From contig JBNMLC010000007.1 in the NCBI GenBank assembly GCA_050874665.1, forward strand, positions 66,071-130,070: 64,000 nt of DNA. Direction: 5' to 3'. Origin of the DNA: RUG11237 sp050874665. GTDB lineage: Bacteria > Bacillota > Clostridia > Lachnospirales > Lachnospiraceae. Under the pieces are notes generated by a model, which saw only the letters and a list, made by a program, of their open reading frames with translations, had not been told where the DNA came from and made no database searches. Both the position numbers and the translations under genes were made by a program. Shown one piece after another: positions 41,622-49,395 of this stretch; within the stretch, counting starts at the first letter, position 1; each line of letters begins with the position of its first letter.

Positions 41622-42224
41622 TTAAATTGCACGAAGCTTCTCCTTTTGCTCATCGCTAACCTCTTTCTTATTCAGGTAATTTTCTGCTTTTTCCTTCAGC
41701 AATTCTTCTATTTGTGCATAAATCCAGGCTGCCTTGTGTTCTCCATCATTTCCTAACGAATAAATTTTATTACTTATTATAATATACTTTCCGCAAATTC
41801 GAATATTATTGTCGTAATCTTTTAAGGAAACATCATTTTTGCTGTTATTGATTAATTTTTCTGTTCTTGCTGTAGTAATCCAGATGCTTCCCTCTATTTG
41901 ACGAAACTCCGTAGCTTTCTTGATATTCTGCACCAAAGTGCCTGGTGTCCTATGATACTTTAACTGGGATATCAGTTCTAAAACCTCTTTCTTAATCTCT
42001 GTTGCTTCCTGCTCCGGAATACTATACGATTTTAATTCTATATCTCCCACAGCCTCATTGCTTTGTTCGTTATACTCAAAGCTTGGGGTTGTCATGGCAA
42101 CTGCCATAAAACCCTGTTCGGAATCTGCTGGTATATGATATTGCATCGGTCGAAAAACACAATACAATATAAAAATTCCTGCTATTACTAATATGATAAC
42201 TCCTACTCTCTGATATTTTTTCAT
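41622..42224 (-). CDS. membrane-anchored extracytoplasmic protein of unknown function (agr locus)
   Basis: About 200 residues, no family recognised. An ATG at 42257 would overlap the previous gene; the ATG at 42224 has AGAGGAG six bases upstream and gives MKKYQRVGVIILVIAGIF, a signal anchor. The exported part starts with YHIPADSEQGFMAVAMTT, contains KKATEFRQIEGSIWITTART and CGKYIIISNKIYSLGNDG (beta-rich), and ends in a charged helical tail. It follows the 348-residue secreted protein by 22 bases and precedes the agrD1 promoter, so these two probably form one unit with the agrD2 module. Confidence 0.75.
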   Translation of the reverse strand: MKKYQRVGVIILVIAGIFILYCVFRPMQYHIPADSEQGFMAVAMTTPSFEYNEQSNEAVGDIELKSYSIPEQEATEIKKEVLELISQLKYHRTPGTLVQNIKKATEFRQIEGSIWITTARTEKLINNSKNDVSLKDYDNNIRICGKYIIISNKIYSLGNDGEHKAAWIYAQIEELLKEKAENYLNKKEVSDEQKEKLRAI

Positions 42225-42246
42225 CTCGTTTCTCCTCTTTTTATAG

Positions 42247-43293
42247 CTAAAATCCATAATTTGGTTTGGGAATCCGCAATGTTAGTTTGTTGGATTTTAG
42301 CCCCACAATGTCAACTTTTTGTACATTGTAATGTACCTTAATTGATTTCTTTCTAGAATAATCATAATAATTTTTACATGCAGTATTATTCCGATTGTTA
42401 TACTTTGGCGAAGTAACTGTTAAATTATATTTCGATTGTTGAATATCACCTTTAGCTATGTTGTTCCTCACTCTATATTCAAAAACAGGAATATTGGTAG
42501 CAACTGTAACATCTGAACGATTTCCAGCATAGCACAATATTTGATGTCCTTCATCAGTATAACCTGATATTTTTACATAATCTAGTATATACTCTGCAAC
42601 AACTAAATTATCATATGAAACCTCTATATTTTCAACTGTTGTACTTCCTTTTAAATTATCACAAAACTCTTTACATGATTGAAAAATAGAAATAACCGAT
42701 GCAAGTTCACCTGCCCCTGTTGGTGTACATCCCAAAACAGATGGCACAACAGACTTTAAAAATGTATTACTTGCTCTAATTTTTGATGCCTTTGCTCCAA
42801 ATTTATATTTTGCTCCACCAAGATATAAACTACTTCTACTTGATGTCGGAACTGCACGTAATTCTTGAATTTCATACAATTTTCCATTATAAGTCATTTT
42901 TCTTCTGGTGCTAGTCCATTTAACATATGATTCCCGAGGAATGTTTACATTAATAGAAGTCCTCTTTAATATGACCGCTCCATCTTTTGTATTTTCTGTC
43001 ATTTTTGTTTCGACTTCCGCCGAAGTCAATTCGACTGCACCTAACTTTTCTATTTTTTTGTCAATTGAAGCAATTGCTTTCCTATTTTTTTCATAATTTG
43101 CACATAACTTCAGTCTTTTTGCATATAATTCATCGATTTCTTGTTGTTCCTTTTTAGATACTAACTCTGCCGCTCCAAAAGTTCCTTCTCTGAGCATATG
43201 TATTGTTTCACTATTTTTTGCTAATGCAATATTACTAGAATTAACCATCACTATGATTCCTAATAATACTAATATACCTCTTTTTACTCTCAT
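42247..43293 (-). CDS. secreted protein of unknown function (agr locus)
   Basis: A 348-residue protein with an N-terminal signal peptide (MRVKRGILVLLGIIVMVNSS, cleavage probably after ALA near residue 25) and no further membrane span, so exported. Residues about 45-90 are a charged helical, possibly coiled-coil stretch. The following part has YVKWTSTRRKMTYNGKLYEIQEL, a small hydrophobic/Gly-containing middle (LKSVVPSVLGCTPTGAGELA) and a beta-rich C-terminus. No enzyme motif recognised. GGGAGAGAG precedes the ATG. It lies directly downstream of agrD2-agrB2, in the place where quorum-controlled effectors are often found; an effector or immunity role is speculation. Confidence 0.75.
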   Translation of the reverse strand: MRVKRGILVLLGIIVMVNSSNIALAKNSETIHMLREGTFGAAELVSKKEQQEIDELYAKRLKLCANYEKNRKAIASIDKKIEKLGAVELTSAEVETKMTENTKDGAVILKRTSINVNIPRESYVKWTSTRRKMTYNGKLYEIQELRAVPTSSRSSLYLGGAKYKFGAKASKIRASNTFLKSVVPSVLGCTPTGAGELASVISIFQSCKEFCDNLKGSTTVENIEVSYDNLVVAEYILDYVKISGYTDEGHQILCYAGNRSDVTVATNIPVFEYRVRNNIAKGDIQQSKYNLTVTSPKYNNRNNTACKNYYDYSRKKSIKVHYNVQKVDIVGLKSNKLTLRIPKPNYGF

Positions 43294-43384
43294 TTTCTCT
43301 CTCCCTGTTTCCCTAAAGTAACATTTTTCCTGTAATGATTCATTTTTCAGCCAATTTTTTCACTCTTTCTGCCTCTACCGGTGC

Positions 43385-43753
43385 CTATAGAAAAATTGCC
43401 ATGCCGGAAAGTATCCACAATGTCAGCGCCACACTTATGCTTATTGTAAAACACTTCATTGTCGAAAGTGCAATTATAATTATACATATTGTAAGTGCAT
43501 AGCATCCCCATTGTGTACTGGAATGGTAACCTCCGGCATAGCTCCGTAGCGAACGAAAAGCTACGAAAAAGCAAAATGCTCCTACTGGTTCTCCAACCAA
43601 AATACCTATTAAGCATATGGACATTATATTAATCCCATCAATACATATTCGTTGAAATCCATATATGCAGACTTCTTCCTGTCCACTTTCTATAATACCT
43701 TGCTTTAATAAGTATGCTCCCATACGTTCTGTCATTTTGTTAAGCATCAGCAT
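43385..43753 (-). pseudogene. agrB: AgrB-family protein, copy 2, truncated by an in-frame amber codon
   Basis: Residues 1-122 align throughout with AgrB copy 1, including catalytic His77 and Cys84 in SYAGGYHSSTQWGC. At codon 123 copy 1 has TGG (Trp) but copy 2 has TAG (43387-43385). Beyond the stop the same frame still matches for six residues (APVEAE) before diverging and stopping 15 codons on at 43340. So the last two membrane segments and the APVEAENKPL loop are missing. It may be inactive or a minimal form. The ATG overlaps the agrD2 stop by seven bases, as in copy 1; a second ATG follows two codons later. An upstream in-frame ATG at 43924 would read through agrD2 in the wrong frame and is not credible. 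Confidence 0.82.
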
Positions 43754-43890
43754 TTTCTTAAATTTTTCACTTGTTCCGGCAATTCTGGCTGAAAGAAAAA
43801 TGCATAGCATACAGAGTTTGCTTCTTTCTTTGCCGTTGCGCATGCAATTCCTGCCACTCGTTTCAAAAGTGTTTTTCTCTCCTTTTTCAT
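43747..43890 (-). CDS. agrD: AgrD-like cyclic autoinducer peptide precursor, copy 2
   Basis: A 47-residue precursor, MKKERKTLLKRVAGIACATA, then KKEANSVCYAFF, then FQPELPEQVKNLRKC. Same length and plan as copy 1; residues 23-32 are identical, so the predicted CYAFF thiolactone ring is the same, while residue 33, just beyond the expected cleavage, is Phe instead of Cys. GGAGG lies seven bases before the ATG. It is the copy closest to agrC and agrA, but its partner AgrB is truncated. Confidence 0.88.
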   Translation of the reverse strand: MKKERKTLLKRVAGIACATAKKEANSVCYAFFFQPELPEQVKNLRKC

Positions 43891-43925
43891 TGGTTACCTC
43901 CTCTCTTCTCACTTTCGACGCCATT

Positions 43926-43995
43926 ATATTAACACACTTTTTACTGCTATGCCGAAACTTGTCATTTTTAACATATGAAATTGTAAAAATTTACA
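43926..43995 (-). promoter_or_regulatory. agrD2 promoter region, near-copy of the agrD1 promoter
   Basis: TAATAT (43931-43926) within GTGTGTTAATATA, AAGTTTCGGCA upstream and the perfect palindrome TGTAAA-TT-TTTACA (43995-43982, minus strand). Order and distances equal those before agrD1 to within three bases. Confidence 0.6.
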
Positions 43996-44012
43996 GTAAG
44001 GAATTGAAATAT

Positions 44013-45302
44013 CTATTGTCTATTTTCGGAATATAAAAGAACCATAACAGAAAATATATTCTCTTTGTATACAATATTCAAATCTCCATGATATTTATCC
44101 ACGATATTTCCCACACTTTGTAAACCTATTCCATGCAATTCGTGATTTTCTTTTCTAGTCTGTAATTTTTCTTTCTTCACTATCACATGATTATCAAAAC
44201 TATTTTCTATTTTCACAATCAAACATTCTCTATCATACTTGATTTTCAAATAAATATACTTATTTGTTTCCAGTTTTTTGGTTGCTTCAATGGCATTGTC
44301 CAATAAATTTCCTAGCACAACAACCAAATCGTCATCTTCTACTGGTATTTTGCCCGGCAAAGAAACTTCTGCTGTTATACTGTCTCCTTGCTTTTCTGCC
44401 AAACTTAATTTATAATTTACCACGCTGTCAATCACAATATTTCCTGACTGGCTGTAATTTTTTATCTTTTCTATTTTATCCGTAAGTTCTTGAAGATAAT
44501 TTACCGCCCGCTTTATTTCGTTTTTATCTAATAATTCATATAACGCCAGCATTTTGTTTTTAATATCATGTCTGAACGCTCTTAAGTCTTCGTCATTACT
44601 CTGCAATAACTCTGCCTGATTGTGATAGTAATCTTTCTCCTTCTCAATCATTTGATTTTTTGTTCGTTCCTCCGCAATGGCTGATAATGAGGTATACAAA
44701 TAAACCATTAGCAATAAGATAAAAGTAACTACCAACATAGATGCTATTCTAATACCACTATTGATTCCATCCTGTTGAAAAATCAAAAACTCTAAAATGA
44801 TAATTAATGCCATTTCTGCTACAACAGCAACCACAAAAGTGTAGGGAATATTATCTTTTTTCTGAGTGTTCTTTAGTTTTCTCTCAAGGAACAAAACAAT
44901 TATCCAAATAATCCACTGTATCACAATAGTTATATATACATCAAAATGTCTTTTTTCCATGATAGGAACGCTATCTCTAGTTACAATAAACATCACAATG
45001 GTTTCTGCCAAAAAACCAGCTAAGTATCCCAGTACTGCAACAACTATTCTTTTCCTAACACTCCCCTCATAACACCACACAATCATTCCATAACAAAGAA
45101 GTGCAATAAACACATTCAACACAGGATAAGGAATCCACACAAGCACAAACGCCGATATCACATACTGTAATGCATATACCACAATCGCCGTCTTCTTCCC
45201 AACAGCCCTCTTCTCAAAAAACACGTGCATGAACCGATATATAATATAAGTGGCCAACCCATTTGACAATAGCAGCACCACTTGATTCAACATTTCTTCC
45301 AT
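44013..45302 (-). CDS. agrC: AgrC-like sensor histidine kinase (autoinducer receptor)
   Basis: A 429-residue kinase with about six membrane segments over residues 1-215, a linker helix, the phosphoacceptor His in RAFRHDIKNKMLALYE and a GHKL ATPase with N box LGNLLDNAIEAT and the G box HGIGLQSV. This layout is that of AgrC receptors for cyclic peptides. The likely ligand is the CYAFF-ring peptide encoded just downstream. The ATG shares one base with the agrA stop. It is followed by the promoter of agrD2. Confidence 0.92.
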   Translation of the reverse strand: MEEMLNQVVLLLSNGLATYIIYRFMHVFFEKRAVGKKTAIVVYALQYVISAFVLVWIPYPVLNVFIALLCYGMIVWCYEGSVRKRIVVAVLGYLAGFLAETIVMFIVTRDSVPIMEKRHFDVYITIVIQWIIWIIVLFLERKLKNTQKKDNIPYTFVVAVVAEMALIIILEFLIFQQDGINSGIRIASMLVVTFILLLMVYLYTSLSAIAEERTKNQMIEKEKDYYHNQAELLQSNDEDLRAFRHDIKNKMLALYELLDKNEIKRAVNYLQELTDKIEKIKNYSQSGNIVIDSVVNYKLSLAEKQGDSITAEVSLPGKIPVEDDDLVVVLGNLLDNAIEATKKLETNKYIYLKIKYDRECLIVKIENSFDNHVIVKKEKLQTRKENHELHGIGLQSVGNIVDKYHGDLNIVYKENIFSVMVLLYSENRQ

Positions 45303-46027
45303 TACATTTCACCTTCCATCAGTTCTAAATACATAGCTCTAATATTTTTCCTTCTGGACTGACTGATGGGTAATTCCACACCATTGACTAACTTCACAAA
45401 TTCATATTGGAATTTGCTGATATATTGATAATTTACTATCAATGATTTATGTATAAATAAGAATTTATTTTTCTTTACTTCTGCATACACGTCCTCCATA
45501 ATGCCATAAAATTCATCTTCGTCTTCTTCATTTAAGGTATAAAAATGAATTTTCCGTCCAAACCGTTCAAAATACAAAACCTCTCCCAAAGGAACTTTAA
45601 AAAACTGAAATCCTTTTTTATAGGTAAACAGCTGCATACTATTTTCCGCCAGAACCAGGTATTTATCTATTACCTTTTTTATCTTTTCCCGTTCCAACGG
45701 CTTTACCAGAAAATTAATGGGGCGAAAATCAAAAAGTCGTAAAGCATACTCTGCTTTCATGGAAATATAAGCAATTTGTACCTGCTCATCGTGCAGGGTT
45801 TCCCGTATATAGCTTCCTATGGCTATTCCATCCCTATCCGGAAGTTCAATATCCAGAAAGATTAAATTATATTTCACATGCTCCATAGCTTCACACAGTT
45901 CCCTGCCTGTCTGAAACACACAAATTTCATATTGTGCAGAAACCTCCCAAAACATTTCTTCCAATATTTCTTCTATTTGCCTGCATACTACTATTTCATC
46001 ATCACAAATTGCTATTTTTATCTGCAT
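45302..46027 (-). CDS. agrA: AgrA-like LytTR response regulator
   Basis: 241 residues: a receiver domain (AICDDE at the start, phosphoacceptor Asp in LIFLDIELPDRDG, Lys in FLVKPLE) and a LytTR DNA-binding domain (KVPLGEVLYFERFGRKIHFYT, FLFIHKSLIVNYQYI). It would bind the shared elements before agrD1 and agrD2. Gene order agrA-agrC is the reverse of the staphylococcal order. Its first 26 bases overlap the end of the diguanylate cyclase gene, which implies co-transcription. Confidence 0.93.
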   Translation of the reverse strand: MQIKIAICDDEIVVCRQIEEILEEMFWEVSAQYEICVFQTGRELCEAMEHVKYNLIFLDIELPDRDGIAIGSYIRETLHDEQVQIAYISMKAEYALRLFDFRPINFLVKPLEREKIKKVIDKYLVLAENSMQLFTYKKGFQFFKVPLGEVLYFERFGRKIHFYTLNEEDEDEFYGIMEDVYAEVKKNKFLFIHKSLIVNYQYISKFQYEFVKLVNGVELPISQSRRKNIRAMYLELMEGEM

Positions 46028-47675
46028 ATTTTATCCTTTTCATTTCCTGCTTTTTCTCATACATCTTCTGATCCGCACTCTTCATCACCTCAAACAGCTT
46101 ATCACCATTTTCCGGCTTATAATCCATGGCTCCATAGGCAATGCTCAGTCCATGAATAAAGTCATGCTCATACGCTTTCAATTCCTGATTAATCCGGGCA
46201 CATTCCTCCTCCATCTTTCTTGCAGTAAGATTGGAGGCAATCACACAGAACTCATCGCCGCCTAATCGGTAACAAAAATTTCCCTGTTCTCCGAAATACA
46301 AGAGTTTATCCGCAACCGTTTTAATTGCCTCGTCACCCTTTTGGTGCCCCATATTGTCATTAATCTGTTTCAACCCATTCATATCCGCATATAAGATTGC
46401 CACTGTATCACTATCTTGTTCCATTGCTTCCGTATCCCGGTCAAAAGCACGACGATTTTTCATACCCGTCATATCATCTGTATATGCCATTCTCTGGTAA
46501 GTGAGCTTTTCAATATTTTCCGCATACATAGAAATTGCCTGTTTCACTGCACATACTCCTGCAACAGTGATAATAATCAACAATTCAATTCTTGAGAAAA
46601 ATCCATTTCCGAATTTATCCCAAATATAAAACTCCAATAAATCTAATAAAAGACTTAAAAAAGTTGTAAGATACATGATGATTGACAATATTAAATTTTT
46701 ACTATCACCCTTCTTTTTATAAATATCAATTACAAAATCCATACCAAACACAAATATATTGGCTGCATCTAATATATGAACTACAACCAGCATTTCGAAA
46801 AAGTCTGCAATTCCCAAAATCTGTATTATAATTTGCGATATAGGAACCAGAAAATCTATGGTCAACAATATCCTATAGTGTTTTTCATTATTAATAACTC
46901 CCATTTGGTTCAGACAAACTGCAATACTAGAAATCACCATAGAAAATGATATAAAATTTATCATTTGTATCACATACGCATTATCAAAAAAGAACTGCCA
47001 CCCTCTGGTTTCTGTAAAACTCCAGAGTGCAAGAAGAAAATAGCACACTGCGGCATTCAAAAATATCATAGGAGCAAAATTCTTCCTAAAGCAAAAATGA
47101 ATCAAAATCAGAAAAAATGCTACTATAATAGGTATAATGGTGATTAAAATCAGAGGGGCACTGTCTTTAAATATATACAGTAATATATCCGCTCTATTCC
47201 CCATTACCATTGTTCTGATTTTTCCTGAATACATTGCGTAGGGACTCATAACGTATACTGTCAGCCTTGTTCCCGCTTTTAGATGATGTAACGGGATAAT
47301 ATTCCAGATACTCCCGGGAGTTTTACCAAATGGAATTTCTTCCTTATTACCAAAGGTATAAATCAGCTCATCATCCGCATAGACACGCACATAAGAATGA
47401 TCTGTCCTAAAGCATAAACTTTCTTCGCCGGTATCTTCCTTTAAATACCTGTATATTCCCACATACTCATTCTTCCGTCCGTTTGATTTTGTAGGAAGCA
47501 TTACTTCTTGTTCGCTGCCCTCTACAAACCAGCCGTCTTTCCACTCCTGTACCTTATAGTCATGGTAATATCCACTTCCTGTATTAACATTTCCACCAAG
47601 CATATAACACGCAAGTATAAATATAATAATTAAATATAAATAAAATATCTTATGATATTTTTCCATACCTTTCAT
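46002..47675 (-). CDS. membrane diguanylate cyclase with 7TM-DISM-like sensor
   Basis: A 557-residue protein: signal anchor (about residues 8-25), an extracytoplasmic beta-rich domain (about 30-165, with YRYLKEDTGEESLCFRTD and SYVRVYADDELIYTFG) as in 7TMR-DISM sensors, about seven membrane spans (about 170-385), then GGDEF (DDMTGMKNRRAFDRD, ILYADMNGLKQIND, CYRLGGDEFCVIA). The catalytic GGDEF motif is intact; an RxxD inhibitory site is absent. It should make c-di-GMP in response to an external signal. AGGAG lies seven bases before the ATG. It overlaps agrA by 26 bases, tying c-di-GMP signalling to the agr locus. Confidence 0.92.
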   Translation of the reverse strand: MKGMEKYHKIFYLYLIIIFILACYMLGGNVNTGSGYYHDYKVQEWKDGWFVEGSEQEVMLPTKSNGRKNEYVGIYRYLKEDTGEESLCFRTDHSYVRVYADDELIYTFGNKEEIPFGKTPGSIWNIIPLHHLKAGTRLTVYVMSPYAMYSGKIRTMVMGNRADILLYIFKDSAPLILITIIPIIVAFFLILIHFCFRKNFAPMIFLNAAVCYFLLALWSFTETRGWQFFFDNAYVIQMINFISFSMVISSIAVCLNQMGVINNEKHYRILLTIDFLVPISQIIIQILGIADFFEMLVVVHILDAANIFVFGMDFVIDIYKKKGDSKNLILSIIMYLTTFLSLLLDLLEFYIWDKFGNGFFSRIELLIIITVAGVCAVKQAISMYAENIEKLTYQRMAYTDDMTGMKNRRAFDRDTEAMEQDSDTVAILYADMNGLKQINDNMGHQKGDEAIKTVADKLLYFGEQGNFCYRLGGDEFCVIASNLTARKMEEECARINQELKAYEHDFIHGLSIAYGAMDYKPENGDKLFEVMKSADQKMYEKKQEMKRIKYADKNSNL

Positions 47676-47727
47676 ATTTCCACTCCTATGTCTTTTTTCC
47701 CAGTTACCCTAACTACTATTTATGTAT

Positions 47728-47756
47728 ATTTTACCTTTTTCAAGAGCGAATTGCAA
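47728..47756 (-). promoter_or_regulatory. promoter of the diguanylate cyclase-agrA-agrC operon
   Basis: Minus strand TTGCAA, 17 bases, TAAAAT, about 52 bases before the ATG. Confidence 0.6.
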
Positions 47757-47804
47757 TTACTTTCCACAATTCCTCTTTTAAATTATTATCCCCAAAAACA
47801 AAAA

Positions 47805-47844
47805 AAGCTTCCAAAGCCTGATATATTCACAGCTTTGGAAGCTT
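47805..47844 (-). terminator. gltBD terminator
   Basis: Minus strand AAGCTTCCAAAGC with its perfect complement (13 bp, 14-base loop), followed by seven Ts, about 45 bases past the gltD stop. Confidence 0.88.
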
Positions 47845-47887
47845 CTACATTTATATTTTTCACGAACACACTAAAAACAACTTACGT

Positions 47888-49381
47888 CTACTGCACGGAA
47901 AGATTTGTATAGCCCATCAGGCTTAAATCAACTGCCTGTGCCACCTCTCTACCTTCACGAATTGCCCAGACTACCAAGGACTGACCTCTATGCATATCTC
48001 CTGCGACAAAAACATTTTCTACATTTGTATTATATTTTCCTGCTTCTGTCGCTACGTTTGTTCTTTCATTTAATTTAACATCAAAGGCATCTGCCACATA
48101 CTTCTGGCTTCCTAAGAATCCGGCTGCAATCAGAACAATATCTGCATCTAATGTAGTTTCACTGCCGGCAACCTCACTCATTATTGTTCTTCCTGTTTTT
48201 TCATCTTTCTTAGGTTCTAACTTTACAGTTACTACCTTCGCTAAGTTCCCGTTTTTATCCTTCACAAACTCTTTTACCGTCGTCTGATAAATTCTCGGGT
48301 CATGGCCGAACACTGCAATAGCCTCTTCCTGACCATAATCCGTCTTACAGACTCTTGGCCATACCGGCCACGGATTATTCTCAGCTCTTTCGTCCGGGAG
48401 CTTTGGCATCATTTCAATCTGCGTCACCGATACAGCCCCATGACGAATAGCCGTACCGACACAATCATTACCCGTGTCGCCGCCACCGATAATTATTACT
48501 TTTTTTCCTTTCGCAGAAATATATTTTCCATCTTTTAGCTCTGAATCTAAAAGACTTTTCGTAGTTGCCGCCAGAAAATCTACTGCAAAATAAATTCCCT
48601 TTGCATCTCTTCCCGGAACATTAATATCCCTTGGATTCGAAGAGCCACATGCTAAAATAACCTTATCATACTCTTTTAGAATCTTTCCTGCTTTTACATC
48701 CTTTCCCACATTAGCATTGGTTATAAATTCAACACCTTCTGCTTTCATTACCTCCACTTTACGGTCAATAATGTGCTTCTCTAATTTCATATTCGGGATT
48801 CCGTACATCAGGAGTCCTCCGATGCGATCTGCCCTTTCAAATACAGTAACAGAATGTCCTCGCTTATTTAACTGATCCGCAGCCGCAAGTCCGGAAGGAC
48901 CGGAACCTACGATTGCCACTCTTTTTCCTGTACGAACCTTTGGTGGCTTTGGATTAGCATACCCCTGTGCATAGGCATTTTCAATAATTCCATGCTCATT
49001 TTCCTTTACGGAAACCGCATCTCCATTGAAGCCACACGTACAGGCAGCTTCACAAAGTGCAGGACACACCCTTGATGTAAATTCCGGGAAATTATTTGTT
49101 TTCTTTAAGCGATTATATGCTTCCTTCCAGTTTCCTACATATACTAAATCATTCCATTCCGGAACAAGATTATGCAACGGACACCCTGATGCCATACCAT
49201 CTAAAGTCATACCTGACTGACAGAATGGTACTCCACATGCCATACAACGTGCACCCTGCTTTTGCTGCTGCTCCTTTGATAGGGGGGTATGAAATTCATT
49301 GAAGTTCTTAATTCTGTCCTTTGGTTCTACTGCTTTGCTTGTTTCTCTCTCGTATTCCAAAAATCCTGTTGGTTTTCCCAT
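47888..49381 (-). CDS. gltD: glutamate synthase (NADPH) small subunit
   Basis: 497 residues. Delivers electrons from NADPH via FAD and Fe-S clusters to GltB for reductive transfer of the glutamine amide to 2-oxoglutarate. N-terminal cysteines for [4Fe-4S] clusters (ARCMACGVPFCQSG, GCPLHN, CPALCEAACTCG), FAD-binding VAIVGSGPSGLAAADQL and NADPH-binding IIIGGGDTGNDC are intact. AGGAGG precedes the ATG, 14 bases after gltB. Last gene of the operon. Confidence 0.97.
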   Translation of the reverse strand: MGKPTGFLEYERETSKAVEPKDRIKNFNEFHTPLSKEQQQKQGARCMACGVPFCQSGMTLDGMASGCPLHNLVPEWNDLVYVGNWKEAYNRLKKTNNFPEFTSRVCPALCEAACTCGFNGDAVSVKENEHGIIENAYAQGYANPKPPKVRTGKRVAIVGSGPSGLAAADQLNKRGHSVTVFERADRIGGLLMYGIPNMKLEKHIIDRKVEVMKAEGVEFITNANVGKDVKAGKILKEYDKVILACGSSNPRDINVPGRDAKGIYFAVDFLAATTKSLLDSELKDGKYISAKGKKVIIIGGGDTGNDCVGTAIRHGAVSVTQIEMMPKLPDERAENNPWPVWPRVCKTDYGQEEAIAVFGHDPRIYQTTVKEFVKDKNGNLAKVVTVKLEPKKDEKTGRTIMSEVAGSETTLDADIVLIAAGFLGSQKYVADAFDVKLNERTNVATEAGKYNTNVENVFVAGDMHRGQSLVVWAIREGREVAQAVDLSLMGYTNLSVQ

Positions 49382-49395
49382 GTTTCGTTCCCTCC

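Noticed and set aside
43347..43616. 89-residue open frame in the agr region
   Set aside because: It overlaps the conserved AgrB copy 2 frame over its length in a different frame and has no ribosome site.
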